DNA of 64,000 nt from G963556115 sp963677015 (GCA_963677015.1 OY781533.1:1116001-1180000); one strand, 5' to 3'; shown: positions 1 through 9,631, counted from the first letter of the stretch. Notes: a model not told the origin generated them from the sequence alone. Translations and numbers: made by a program.

Positions 1-740
<740 letters not shown>

Positions 741-941
741 ACAACTCTTTTAAATTCAGTTTTAATAGAGTGTAAGTAAAGCAAACACAATTAATCCGCA
801 TATTATGGATGGAGTGTTTAACATAAACCTCAACTTTATAAATAATATTACTTGCAACTTTACTCGATTTGATTTTACAGCTGAACTGAACTGCTTATTC
901 ACAAATAATGTAGAATAACCTGTAAAGTTTCGCTAGCCGTT
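741..941 (+). other. 23S-5S internal transcribed spacer
   Basis: About 200 bases of AT-rich spacer separate 23S from 5S rRNA. I see no tRNA in it and no open frame with a ribosome binding site. It is presumably removed during processing of the common transcript. Confidence 0.7.
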
Positions 942-1051
942 TTTCCGGCGGCTATTGCAAAGAGGATACGCCTGTTCCCATTCCGAACACAGCAGCTAAG
1001 CTCTTTCGCGCCGATGATACTGTTCTCGGGAAAGTAGGTCGTCGCCGGAAT
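942..1051 (+). rRNA. rrf: 5S ribosomal RNA
   Basis: The terminal helix is visible: TTCCGGCGGC at 943-952 pairs with GTCGCCGGAA at 1041-1050. Between them lie the conserved loop sequences CCCATTCCGAACAC (977-990) and the GAAAGTAGGTC segment. The length of about 110 nt is normal. It follows 23S rRNA as the last gene of the rRNA operon and is followed directly by a strong terminator. Confidence 0.95.
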
Positions 1052-1060
1052 CTTATTTAT

Positions 1061-1098
1061 AAAGGATACTCACTGACATTGTGAGTATCCTTTTTTTT
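1061..1098 (+). terminator. Rho-independent terminator of the rRNA operon
   Basis: AAAGGATACTCAC and GTGAGTATCCTTT form a 13-bp perfect stem with a 7-nt loop, followed by a run of eight T. It sits ten bases after 5S rRNA. Confidence 0.95.
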
Positions 1099-1643
1099 GT
1101 AATTATGTTAAAATTATTTTGGTGACTGACTGCATAAGTCTAATGTTTCCGGCTGTTTGTAGAATTTGCCTGAATTAAGAGTCGTGTTGCGAAAATTGTT
1201 GCGAAAATGACTGCGCGCTGCTGTATATAGAATAGTTGAAGTGTTTACTTAAATGGCGAATACTTTAAATACCCTGGAATCGTGTTTTTAGTATTAAATT
1301 AGAGTTTGATGAATACTGAAATGATAATAGCTAAAATCACAAGAATTACATATATAATTAGTTTTCTCATATTATAATTGTCTTTTTGATAATACTTGAG
1401 ATGCAGATGGAAATGTTTAGCATTTTACGCGATATTAAGATTTTACATATAGTATATACTAAGTTTGTTATATTATTATTCACTATAAATCCCAAGTTTT
1501 TGAATACAGTCACTAAAAGTGTGTTTAGTAGTATTATCTTAATGCTGATTAATTATGCATTATATGTATATTTGTGCAACAATAAATACACGTCATAAAT
1601 TAATATAGATGAACTTAGTACTATCTGCGTATATAAAATAAGT
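1099..1643. other. Gene-poor AT-rich spacer
   Basis: About 545 bases without a convincing gene. Plus-strand frame 1386-1598 would start at TTG without a ribosome binding site and encodes an AT-driven Ile/Leu-rich sequence, so I do not call it. A 23-residue hydrophobic reading frame exists on the minus strand at 1299-1370 (see findings) but also lacks a clear ribosome binding site. Confidence 0.5.
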
Positions 1644-1675
1644 GAGCATCAGGGAAAAGGGCTACCCTGATGCTC
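1644..1675 (-). terminator. Hairpin after the dhaK-rpiB-dhaL arm
   Basis: GAGCATCAGGG and CCCTGATGCTC form an 11-bp perfect stem with a 10-nt loop, about 50 bases beyond the dhaL stop. On the minus strand the bases after the stem are only moderately T-rich, so it is a likely rather than certain intrinsic terminator. Confidence 0.65.
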
Positions 1676-1722
1676 GTGTGTGCTTTGTTGCATTGTGGTT
1701 TTGTTCGTTTATTCTGGTTATT

Positions 1723-2367
1723 TCAACTAACTAGCAGCCCTTTAATACTCTCTGCAATGCTTTGAAGAATAAGACAGCATGAAGCAGATCCGGCATCCAT
1801 AACTCCCCGTGAACGCTCGCCAAGTCTGGCCGCACGCCCAAGTTTGGCTACCATATCAACCGTTGAATCACGACCTTTTTCGGCTGCAGCGGACATCTCA
1901 GTAAGTGCGTCGCTGAAACTCTTACTGCTGTCTACCGCTTCCTGAAATGCTGCGGCTGCAGGTGACAGACAATCATAAAGAGTTTTATCTCCTTCCTTGG
2001 CTCCGGCTAGTGCGGATACCCCGTAAGCTGCTTTATTCAACATATCAGCAAATACAACTGGCGTTACATCATCAATCCCAGCACACGATTTCGCCATCTC
2101 ACGGAAAAATGTGCCATATATTGGTCCCATTGAACCGCCAATCTCAGTAAGTAAAATTCGGCCCAATGTTTTCAGTGCTGTATTCAAATCCACCTGCTCT
2201 CCAGCAAGCTTGGTCTCACACATGGTAAAACCCTTGTTCATGTTGATGCCGTGATCGCCATCACCTATTGCTCCATCTATCTCGCTCAGATGTGTCTTGT
2301 TCTCCTGAATAACTTTTATCAGGTTGTATACAATTATTCCACCAGCTGCGTTTTTGAATGATTCCAT
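1723..2367 (-). CDS. dhaL: DhaL-type kinase subunit (DAK2 domain), probable tetrulose kinase
   Basis: This 214-residue protein has the full length of the DhaL/DAK2 nucleotide-binding subunit of dihydroxyacetone-type kinases. The metal-nucleotide loop IGDGDHGINMNKGF is intact with its Asp cluster, and the GGSMGPIYGTFF block follows. Such proteins transfer phosphate from bound nucleotide to a ketose held covalently by DhaK. No PTS partner (DhaM) is nearby, so ATP use is likely (inference). It is the last gene of the arm deoR, dhaK, rpiB-like, dhaL. The start has a good AGGAGA ribosome binding site. The neighbouring polyol dehydrogenase and isomerases suggest erythrulose, not dihydroxyacetone, as the real substrate. 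Confidence 0.93.
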   Translation of the reverse strand: MESFKNAAGGIIVYNLIKVIQENKTHLSEIDGAIGDGDHGINMNKGFTMCETKLAGEQVDLNTALKTLGRILLTEIGGSMGPIYGTFFREMAKSCAGIDDVTPVVFADMLNKAAYGVSALAGAKEGDKTLYDCLSPAAAAFQEAVDSSKSFSDALTEMSAAAEKGRDSTVDMVAKLGRAARLGERSRGVMDAGSASCCLILQSIAESIKGLLVS

Positions 2368-2394
2368 TCTTTAATATCTCCTGTTGATTGTAGG

Positions 2395-2853
2395 TTAACA
2401 TTTTTCTGATCTGTACATTGTGTCGTAGTCCATCATACGGTCAATCTTTTTGCCGGATGGACTGTCTATATAGTTTAGTCCAAGCCAGGTATCAATGATC
2501 TTTTTGGCCAGTTCTATACCGATAACCCGCGCGCCAAGGGTGATAATATGTGCGTTATTGCTGAGAGCCGCCCGTTCAGCTGAAAATACATCATGGCACT
2601 GAGCGGCGCGAATACCAGGAACTTTGTTTGCAGTCATTGCCATACCGATACCGGTGCCACAAAATAGAAGACCTCTTGGGGCTGCGCCAGAAACGATTTT
2701 TTGGGCGACAGTATTGGCAATATCCGGATAGAGAATAGGGTCAGTACTATAGGCCCCGCAGTCTATTATATCATAATCAGACGCTAGATACTGTTTGATT
2801 GTTTCTTTAAAATCAAACGCAGCATCGTCACATCCTATAGCTAGTTTATTCAT
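2395..2853 (-). CDS. rpiB: RpiB/LacAB-family sugar-phosphate isomerase
   Basis: The 152-residue protein is a complete single-domain RpiB-fold isomerase. The catalytic Cys lies in FCGTGIGMAMTANK at about residue 65, and SNNAHIITLGARVIG is the typical C-terminal motif. The N-terminal motif reads GCDDAAF where ribose-5-phosphate isomerase B usually has GxDHxG. I associate this variant with RpiB relatives encoded beside dhaK/dhaL. Known members of this group interconvert D-erythrulose 4-phosphate and D-erythrose 4-phosphate in erythritol and threitol catabolism (DerI/EryI). That role fits the neighbours better than the pentose phosphate pathway, but it is inferred. It lies between dhaK and dhaL, with a CGGAG ribosome binding site. 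Confidence 0.9.
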   Translation of the reverse strand: MNKLAIGCDDAAFDFKETIKQYLASDYDIIDCGAYSTDPILYPDIANTVAQKIVSGAAPRGLLFCGTGIGMAMTANKVPGIRAAQCHDVFSAERAALSNNAHIITLGARVIGIELAKKIIDTWLGLNYIDSPSGKKIDRMMDYDTMYRSEKC

Positions 2854-2946
2854 TATAATACTCCGTTTTTATAATATTGAGTCTATGCAGACATGGTATT
2901 TTTATGTCTGGAGAGGTATGTAAAAATATGAGTTTTAGTAGGTGAT

Positions 2947-3951
2947 TTATCTCTGGAACTGAGTCAGACCCATTGATTCACATTCCATATCAAGCAGTTC
3001 CTTGAGTTCAGAATCAAGCTTCATAATACTCAGAGTAACTCCAACCATTTCAAGAGAAGTGAAATAATTTCCGACATACTGGTGATAGACCTTAATTCCT
3101 TTTTCTCGGAGAAGTTCTTCAACTTTGTTGTAGAATATATAGAGTTCCATGACTGGTGTTGCTCCCAGACCTGAAACTATAATAGCAACTTCATCACCTG
3201 ATACAAAAGGTTTGTCCGGCAGTATTGTATTTACTGCTTCTTCTGCCATACCATCTGCAGTTTTTAGTTTTTCCACTTTTATACCGGGTTCACCATGGTG
3301 ACCAATTCCAACTTCCATTGTACCGTCTTCAATAGTAAAGTTTGGTTTGCCATTGGCTGGGAGGGTACATGGTGCCAGACCTATTCCGATGCTGCGGGTA
3401 TTACTGATTGCTTTCTGGCTGGCCGCAATTACTTCATCGAGATTTCCACCGGCTGCGGCTTTGGCACCACCTATTTTCCACATGAAAATCTCACCTGCAA
3501 CACCACGTCTTTTGTCAATTTCGTCTTTGGGTGCTGAAGGAACATCGTCGTTCGCCACTACTGTTTTTACGTTTATTCCGTCTTCTTCAGCGAGCTCTAT
3601 TGCCATCTTTACGTTCATGTTGTCTCCGGCATAATTGCCGTAAAGGCAGGCAACTCCGGCACCATTATCAGCTTCTACCATTGCGTTGTAAAAACTTTTG
3701 GCTGTTGGAGAAGAAAATAATTCGCCTACTGCGACGGCGTCTACGAGATTTTTACCAATATAGCCGATGAAAGCTGGTTTGTGACCTGAGCCGCCACCGG
3801 TGATGACACCGACTTTTCCTGCTGTCGGTTTTTTGCTGGCCTTAAGAACACGGGGATCGGCTGTTGGGGTAACAATATCTGGATGTGCCTTGACAAAACC
3901 TTTTAACATGTCTTCAACAACCATATCTGGAACGTTAATAATTCTCTGCAT
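2947..3951 (-). CDS. dhaK: DhaK-type kinase subunit, probable tetrulose kinase
   Basis: The 334-residue DhaK domain protein binds the ketose substrate. Visible motifs are GGGSGHKPAF near residues 52-61 and GHHGEPGIKV near 217-226; the His of HGEPG (about residue 219) matches the E. coli DhaK His that forms the hemiaminal with substrate. The start chosen is the ATG at 3951, preceded by a GAAGGG ribosome binding site; an upstream in-frame ATG adds 14 unlikely residues. It works with the DhaL protein encoded two genes downstream. In erythritol/threitol degraders a DhaK-DhaL pair phosphorylates L- or D-erythrulose, and the linked dehydrogenase and isomerases favour that here. Confidence 0.93.
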   Translation of the reverse strand: MQRIINVPDMVVEDMLKGFVKAHPDIVTPTADPRVLKASKKPTAGKVGVITGGGSGHKPAFIGYIGKNLVDAVAVGELFSSPTAKSFYNAMVEADNGAGVACLYGNYAGDNMNVKMAIELAEEDGINVKTVVANDDVPSAPKDEIDKRRGVAGEIFMWKIGGAKAAAGGNLDEVIAASQKAISNTRSIGIGLAPCTLPANGKPNFTIEDGTMEVGIGHHGEPGIKVEKLKTADGMAEEAVNTILPDKPFVSGDEVAIIVSGLGATPVMELYIFYNKVEELLREKGIKVYHQYVGNYFTSLEMVGVTLSIMKLDSELKELLDMECESMGLTQFQR

Positions 3952-4091
3952 GATAAACCCTTCATAACAAACTTGATAATATACACAAAACAAAACATAA
4001 TTGATTAATAACTTTTTGCAGTTAAATCTATAAGTATATTAGCATCTAAACCGCACTAGTCAAATTTTATGCAAGCAAAAACTTTCTTTTT

Positions 4092-4123
4092 CTTTCGATG
4101 TCTTTTGTTTTATCTTGTTTCGT
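4092..4123. promoter_or_regulatory. Candidate DeoR-family operator upstream of dhaK
   Basis: CTTTCGAT (4092-4099) and the 14-mer TTATCTTGTTTCGT (4110-4123) lie in the dhaK leader region. Both recur in the large divergent region near 5121 and 5376. TTTCG cores within T-rich tracts are typical of sites bound by DeoR-family repressors (family knowledge). Binding here by the adjacent DeoR protein is inferred. Confidence 0.4.
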
Positions 4124-4240
4124 TTTGTGTTGCTGGTAATGTTGAAGTTGTTTAATAGTAAGGGTATAAGAAATTAATAATCAAACCTGGTTGTATAATA
4201 GATATTTGGTTATTACGGGAATATTTTTGTTATTAAAAAG

Positions 4241-5002
4241 TCAGGCAATAATAACTTTGATACCATAGGTTTCGAATTGTTTCTGTTGAACCGGAGTAAT
4301 TTTTCGGTCGGTAATTATCGCTGTAATTCTGGATAAGTCACAGAGAACAGCGAAGAGTGAGATGCCTATTTTGGTAGAGTCTACTGCGAGATATACTTCT
4401 TCAGCTGAATTAATCATTGCCCGTTTAATCGGGATGTCTTTGAAGCCTGGTAATGTGAGTCCTGAATCAACAGATACTCCTACAGAGGCAATAAACAATT
4501 TATTTACTCTTACCTCTTCGAAAAAATTTACTGCCCGCTCACCTGATAGGGATAGTGTCGGCGCCTGAAATTCGCCGCCTGGCATCAGCACTTGTATAGA
4601 AGGATTGGTCCCAAGGAGCAGCGATATATTAAGGGCATTGGTTACCACTTGAAGATGATTGCGGGTGGCGATGTTTTTGGCAATCTCAGTAGTTGTAGAG
4701 CCGGAGTCGAGAATAATAGAGTCACCATCTTTGATAAGTTCTGCAGCTTTTATGCCAATGATGATCTTTTTGTCCATATTCTCTTTATGTTCGAGTGAAA
4801 GAGAACGAACCTGTTCCGGCATATGCTTAAGGAATACACCTCCATGTTCCCGGACTACCAGTCCATCTTCTTCAAGCTTGGCCAGATCCTGGCGAATAGT
4901 TGGTTCTGAGACACCGAAGGTTTCACTTAAAAAACTTACTTTTGCCTGACCTTCTTCCCTCAGAAGATAGTATATTTTCATTTGACGCTGATTATTAAAC
5001 AT
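4241..5002 (-). CDS. DeoR-family transcriptional regulator
   Basis: The 253-residue protein has an N-terminal winged helix-turn-helix (residues 6-60) with the DeoR signature EPTIRQDLAKLEEDGLVVREHGG, and a C-terminal sugar-phosphate-sensing DeoRC domain (about 75-235) with the typical DSGSTTTEIAKN loop and SGLTLPGFKDI. It heads the minus arm of the tetritol-type locus and is divergent from the transporter arm. It is therefore the likely repressor of both arms, induced by a pathway sugar phosphate. The start has an AAAGGA ribosome binding site. I see no sign of truncation. Confidence 0.93.
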   Translation of the reverse strand: MFNNQRQMKIYYLLREEGQAKVSFLSETFGVSEPTIRQDLAKLEEDGLVVREHGGVFLKHMPEQVRSLSLEHKENMDKKIIIGIKAAELIKDGDSIILDSGSTTTEIAKNIATRNHLQVVTNALNISLLLGTNPSIQVLMPGGEFQAPTLSLSGERAVNFFEEVRVNKLFIASVGVSVDSGLTLPGFKDIPIKRAMINSAEEVYLAVDSTKIGISLFAVLCDLSRITAIITDRKITPVQQKQFETYGIKVIIA

Positions 5003-5736
5003 TTAATAATTCCTTTCTATGAACAACCGGGAGGGGAACTTTATCGAATATAACTCGTAAACTGATAGTTGTTTATGTTGCCTATGGAGCAGGTGCGGGT
5101 CAGGGGGTAATTGTGGAATACTTTCGATTGTATTCTTATACTTTACCTTATGATTCGGTTAAGTCAACAAAGTATATCGAAATATCTCAATAATATCGTT
5201 TTTTTTGGACTTAAGACTGATAAAGTGTCTTTTGTAGTTAAATTTAAATTGTTAAATAATAAAATATAGTTCATAAACCAAAACATTCGAAAGTGATGTT
5301 AGTATGGTTTTAAAATATTGCAACTTGTTTGTGTGTAGTGTGTTGTTGCGTTTTATAGTGCGGGCTTGAGCATGATTATCTTGTTTCGTCTTCTTGTTTT
5401 TTTTAAAAATAGTTTAAAAAAAATGTTGAATAAGCTAATTCTTAAAGTAAAGTAAAGCTGTTATGTTCGTTTGTTTTGTTTTTATTTCATATCATTAAAA
5501 ATCAGTTCTTATTCTGTAGGAATAATGACGGAATTTACCTTGTTCTAATACGGTATTCAGGTTAATTGTTAATTTTTGCAGCCGGTTCAGCGGGTGCGTG
5601 GGGACTTTTGACTCAATACTGTTTCATGTCTTAAATTTGTATCAGTTAAATGTTATCTATGTGTGATTAGATAAGTGTTGTGTTATTCGGAATTTTTCCA
5701 TTTTTGTTTTTGTGTTTTTTTTTAAGGAGTTTTGTG
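5003..5736. promoter_or_regulatory. Divergent control region between deoR and the ABC importer
   Basis: This 734-base, very AT-rich region holds no gene. It contains several TTTCG elements: CTTTCGAT at 5121-5128, ATTTCGAT (minus strand, within 5175-5183), CTTTCGAA (minus strand, near 5286-5293), and the 14-mer TTATCTTGTTTCGT at 5376-5389 that is identical to one at 4110-4123. These are candidate operators for the DeoR protein. I cannot place the promoters reliably. Confidence 0.5.
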
Positions 5737-6981
5737 ATGACGATCAGAAAATTTGTAGCCGCTGTTCTCCTCTGTATGGCACTATCGGTACAAAGTGGCA
5801 GTGTTAATGCTGATGAGAGCCTTAAGGGTAAGCATCTGAAGATTGCTGAGGTTGCGTGGGGGTTGGATGATATCTTTTTCCAGACAGTTCAGGATGGTAT
5901 TGTTTTTGAACTTGATCGCTTGGGTAAAGAAGATGGTTTTACATTTAAGCGTGATCTTAAGGGATCAAGTAATCCTGATACTCAGGTCAAGCTTATGGAA
6001 ACTCTTATGGCAATTCAGCCTGATTTTGGTGTCTACTGTACTATTGATTCAAAGATTCTTGGTCCGGTTCTGCGTTATAATCAGGCAGGTATTCCGGTTA
6101 TCACCAATAATGTAACTGTTCTTGGCGGTAAGCATACTTTTGTAGCGTTTGATAATTTCATTGCCGGTCAGCAGTGTGCAAAATCAATGATCAAGCTACT
6201 TAAAAAGCGTTATGGTGAGACTCCTGAGGACTGGGCTAAGGCCGGTGGCGTTATTGTTGAGATTACTGGAGAATTAAGTACTTCAATTGCTCAGGACAGA
6301 GGTCGCGGATTTCATTCTATAATGGATCCTATCTGTAAGAAGACTGAAGGACTTGAGATTGCTACTGTTGAAGGAAAGTGGAAGCCTGATCTTTCATATG
6401 AGAGAATGTCTGACATGATTACCAAGTACGGAGATAAGATCATTGGTACTTACACTCATGATGACACTATGTCAATTGCCGGTATCTGGCCAGCACTTGA
6501 AGCTGCAGGAATGGCTTTTACCTGGGATCAGCCAAAACATATCCCAATGGTCGGTATTGATGCGACAACCGCTGCTCTGAAGATGGTACGAGCTAAGAAG
6601 GTTGATTCAATCACAATCCAGCCAGCATGGGGTGAAGGTGTTGTGGTTGCACGTCTGATAAAAACTCTTGCAGAAAAGGGTGAAGCCGGTATCGCTAAAG
6701 CTGGTGACACTCTCTATGCAAATGTAAACAAGCCTTTGATTATGGATATCGCTCCGGATCAGTTTACCAAAGAAGAACTGGCAAAAGGCGCAAAACCTGT
6801 ATGGGCTCCAGTGCATGTTGTTGAAGGTAAGACTCCAGGCGGCAGCTGGGACGGTGTCTGGTATAAGACAAGTTCAACTATGACTGTTCCTGGTGACTAT
6901 CCAGCAGATTCAAAGCTTCTTTGGGGTAACTTCTGGCCTTATATCCGTGATAAAAAATGGCCTTGGGATGATGAGAAATAA
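5737..6981 (+). CDS. Periplasmic sugar/polyol-binding protein of an RbsABC-type importer
   Basis: The 414-residue protein has a signal peptide (Arg/Lys start, hydrophobic core, likely cut after VNA near residue 25) followed by a Peripla_BP_4-type two-lobed domain. At over 400 residues it is longer than RbsB (about 300). It would deliver substrate to the ATPase and permease encoded just downstream. The ATG at 5737 was chosen because AAGGAG lies at 5724-5729; an upstream in-frame start would destroy the signal peptide. The gene order (binding protein, ATPase, permease, dehydrogenase, isomerase) makes a polyol such as erythritol or threitol the best guess for the ligand. The sequence alone does not fix the ligand. 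Confidence 0.9.
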   Translation: MTIRKFVAAVLLCMALSVQSGSVNADESLKGKHLKIAEVAWGLDDIFFQTVQDGIVFELDRLGKEDGFTFKRDLKGSSNPDTQVKLMETLMAIQPDFGVYCTIDSKILGPVLRYNQAGIPVITNNVTVLGGKHTFVAFDNFIAGQQCAKSMIKLLKKRYGETPEDWAKAGGVIVEITGELSTSIAQDRGRGFHSIMDPICKKTEGLEIATVEGKWKPDLSYERMSDMITKYGDKIIGTYTHDDTMSIAGIWPALEAAGMAFTWDQPKHIPMVGIDATTAALKMVRAKKVDSITIQPAWGEGVVVARLIKTLAEKGEAGIAKAGDTLYANVNKPLIMDIAPDQFTKEELAKGAKPVWAPVHVVEGKTPGGSWDGVWYKTSSTMTVPGDYPADSKLLWGNFWPYIRDKKWPWDDEK

Positions 6982-7005
6982 GCTTTAATTTTAAGGTTGA
7001 AATTG

Positions 7006-7046
7006 GTGCTCTACGTTGCAGAGGTTACCAGGGTAATGTAGAGCAC
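7006..7046 (+). other. Intercistronic hairpin between binding protein and ATPase
   Basis: GTGCTCTAC (7006-7014) pairs perfectly with GTAGAGCAC (7038-7046), with further short pairing inside the loop and no T-run after it. Hairpins at this position often protect the 3' end of the binding-protein message so that it accumulates above the membrane components; that role is inferred. Confidence 0.55.
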
Positions 7047-7067
7047 GATATTAAAAAGGATAGAAAA

Positions 7068-8657
7068 TTGAGTAACATACCAACGATAAAATTTACAAAT
7101 ATCGTCAAAAAATATCCAGGGCTGGTAGCTTTAAATGATGTGAATCTGGAGTTGCATAAAAATGAGATTCATGGATTGGTCGGGAAAAACGGAGCCGGAA
7201 AATCCACCTTCGTTAATATTATGTATGGTAGGACAATTGCTGATTCCGGAAAGGCTTATATTGAGCAGAATGGTGAGCATGTCGAGCTTGATCTGGAAAA
7301 TTTCAGCCCGATTGAAGCGAGAAAGAACGGCATATATCTTGTACCGCAGGAACCTCCATTTGCGCTTGATCTGACTATTGAGGAGAATTTTTATCTGCAG
7401 TCACCGTTAATGAAGAACTTTCTGGTGATGGATAAAGCGATGATGCGCAGGAAAGTTCAGGAGACACTTGATGCATTCTCATTCGAGTACAAGCCTACAA
7501 CACCGCTACGCCAGATAACTATGGAGGACAGGCATCTGCTGTATACTGCGCTGGTGACAGATTTGTTTGACAGTGATGTTGTACTGTTGGACGAGGTTAC
7601 CTCAGCGCTCAGAAAAGCTAAGTGTAATATTCTTTTTGAGTACTTGAGGAAGGTAAAACATAAAAAATCTATTGTGCTTATTACACACCGTATTCCTGAA
7701 ATAACAGAAATTTGTGACAAAGTTACTGTATTTAGAGATGGAAATCTGATTACTACCGGTGATGTTAAAGATTTTAACGAGGCACAGCTTGCAGATCTGA
7801 TTGTCGGTGAGTCGGTGAAGAAGCCTCACTTTGGTGAGAAGTATTATATTCCTGAAGATACCGGTAATGAGGAACCTCTACTGGAGGTTGCCAATTTTAA
7901 TAAAGAACCATTTTTTAAAGATATTAACTTTAAACTGCGTCCCGGAGAAATACTGGGGATGACAGGTCTAGTGGAATCTGGGGTAATCCAGATATTCAGA
8001 TCTCTGTTTGGTATTATTAATGCAGACAGTGGAACAATAATGATTGAGGGGGAAAAATTCAGTAACCCAACACCCAGTGCTGCACTCAGTAAGCGGATGG
8101 TATACCTCACCAATGACCGCATTCACGAAGGTGCATTTCAGCATTTGAGTATTCTTGATAATATCAATGCCGGAATCTGGGATAAATTGCTCGAGGACAA
8201 TGATTATGGGTCAGCTGCTGTTTCTGATCGGGACTCTTCCCGGCGCAGCAGCAGGAGGATAAGAAAAAAAGACGAATTAGCAACATATAATAACTATAAA
8301 GAGTCATACAATATCAAGGCGAATAATCCTAATAACAAAATAATGACGCTTAGTGGCGGAAATCAGCAAAAGGTTGTTCTGGCACGTCTGGCGGCAACAA
8401 AACCGAAAGTTCTGGTTCTCGATGAGCCGACAAAGGGAATTGATGTCGGAGCGAAATACGAAATATTGCGTCTTATGCGTACCAGTTTGATAGGTGAAGA
8501 GAAGAAGAATGGTATTATTGTTAATTCGAGCAGTATTGAGGAATTAAATATTGTCTGTGATCGCATTCTGGTCGTTCTTGGTGGTCAGATATGTGCGGAA
8601 TTTTCTAGGAAAGATTTCGATGAAAATGAAATCTATAAGGCTGTACAGGGAGTGTAA
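7068..8657 (+). CDS. RbsA-type sugar ABC transporter ATPase with degenerate first signature motif
   Basis: This 529-residue protein has two fused nucleotide-binding domains. Domain 1 has an intact Walker A (GKNGAGKST, about residue 38) and a Walker B (VVLLDEVTSAL, about 169). Its signature region reads ITMEDRHLLY instead of LSxGQ. Domain 2 has a degenerate P-loop (GLVESGVIQ), as is normal for RbsA-like proteins, but a canonical LSGGNQQK signature (about 427) and DEPTKGIDVG. An Arg/Ser-rich insertion (SRRSSRRIRKK) sits within domain 2. The start is TTG with an AAAAGGA ribosome binding site. The permease gene follows after 2 bases. It energises uptake of the cluster's sugar alcohol. Confidence 0.92.
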   Translation: MSNIPTIKFTNIVKKYPGLVALNDVNLELHKNEIHGLVGKNGAGKSTFVNIMYGRTIADSGKAYIEQNGEHVELDLENFSPIEARKNGIYLVPQEPPFALDLTIEENFYLQSPLMKNFLVMDKAMMRRKVQETLDAFSFEYKPTTPLRQITMEDRHLLYTALVTDLFDSDVVLLDEVTSALRKAKCNILFEYLRKVKHKKSIVLITHRIPEITEICDKVTVFRDGNLITTGDVKDFNEAQLADLIVGESVKKPHFGEKYYIPEDTGNEEPLLEVANFNKEPFFKDINFKLRPGEILGMTGLVESGVIQIFRSLFGIINADSGTIMIEGEKFSNPTPSAALSKRMVYLTNDRIHEGAFQHLSILDNINAGIWDKLLEDNDYGSAAVSDRDSSRRSSRRIRKKDELATYNNYKESYNIKANNPNNKIMTLSGGNQQKVVLARLAATKPKVLVLDEPTKGIDVGAKYEILRLMRTSLIGEEKKNGIIVNSSSIEELNIVCDRILVVLGGQICAEFSRKDFDENEIYKAVQGV

Positions 8658-8659
8658 AA

Positions 8660-9631
8660 TTGGAAACGAATAAATTTTTAAGATATGCGAATATAGCGTT
8701 GACAGATTATATTGTCTGGATTCTGCTGGCGCTGATATTTATTATCGGTTGTATCATGGAACCAAGCTTTTCCAGTATACTGAATATACTCAATATAATG
8801 GGGCATGTTGTTCCGATGGCAATGATGGTCTTCGGGTTGGCATTTCTGCTTATGCTTGGGCGTATAGATTTGAGTGTAGAGTCAACATTTGCGCTGGCGC
8901 CAATTCTGGCAAATCTGCTGGTTATGAAATGGTTTCCTTTCTTGCCGCCATTTCTGGCGATTTTATTCTGTATTCTTATTGGAGTTCTGATAGGGTATAT
9001 CAATGGTTTTTTCTCTGTTAAACTTGGGGTAAGTGATTTTCTCGTAGGTTTGGCTATGCTGTTATTTCTGCGAGGGGTTGTAAAATTTGTAATTCCTGAA
9101 GGTTTGTACGGACTTCCCAAATCATTTATGTATCTCGGTAGTGCAAGAATATTTAATGGTTACTTCGCAGTCTCTATTTTCATCCTGTTTCTTGTTGTCG
9201 CTATATTATATATTATAACCCGGTATCGACCTTTCGGCAGAAAACTTCTCGCGACAGGAAGTAATCCAGAAGCTGCGTTTATCGGCGGTATTGATACAAT
9301 TAAGATTCAGATGACTGCTTTTATGCTTTCAGGTGCTCTGGCAGCTTTTGGCGGAATGATTACTGCCGGCAGGCAGTTGTCCTGTACCAACGGTATGGGA
9401 GAAGGAAACAGTATGCAGGCTTTGGCTGCGGTAGTTCTTGGTGGTGTGGTACTTACCGGTGGTAAGGGTACTATTATCGGCGCACTTGGCGGCGCACTGC
9501 TGTTGCAGGTGATTGAAAATCTGCTGACTCTCAGTGGGGTTAATCCATTCCTGCAGGATGCGGTATTCGGCTTTATTCTTCTGGCAGCTATTGTGTTCCA
9601 GGGAGTACGTACCAGAGAACCGGCAAAATAA
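8660..9631 (+). CDS. RbsC-type sugar ABC transporter permease
   Basis: The 323-residue integral membrane protein has about eight to ten hydrophobic segments and the BPD_transp_2 motifs: RIDLSVEST after the third segment, GSNPEAAFIGGID in the coupling loop, and GGVVLTGGKGTIIGALGGALLL near the C-terminus. It starts at TTG two bases after the ATPase stop with a GGGAG ribosome binding site, so the two genes are probably translationally coupled. It forms the channel for the binding protein and ATPase encoded upstream. Confidence 0.93.
   Translation: METNKFLRYANIALTDYIVWILLALIFIIGCIMEPSFSSILNILNIMGHVVPMAMMVFGLAFLLMLGRIDLSVESTFALAPILANLLVMKWFPFLPPFLAILFCILIGVLIGYINGFFSVKLGVSDFLVGLAMLLFLRGVVKFVIPEGLYGLPKSFMYLGSARIFNGYFAVSIFILFLVVAILYIITRYRPFGRKLLATGSNPEAAFIGGIDTIKIQMTAFMLSGALAAFGGMITAGRQLSCTNGMGEGNSMQALAAVVLGGVVLTGGKGTIIGALGGALLLQVIENLLTLSGVNPFLQDAVFGFILLAAIVFQGVRTREPAK

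Noticed and set aside
1386..1598. 70-codon plus-strand frame starting at TTG
   Set aside because: No ribosome binding site, very AT-rich, low-complexity hydrophobic composition and no recognisable similarity.
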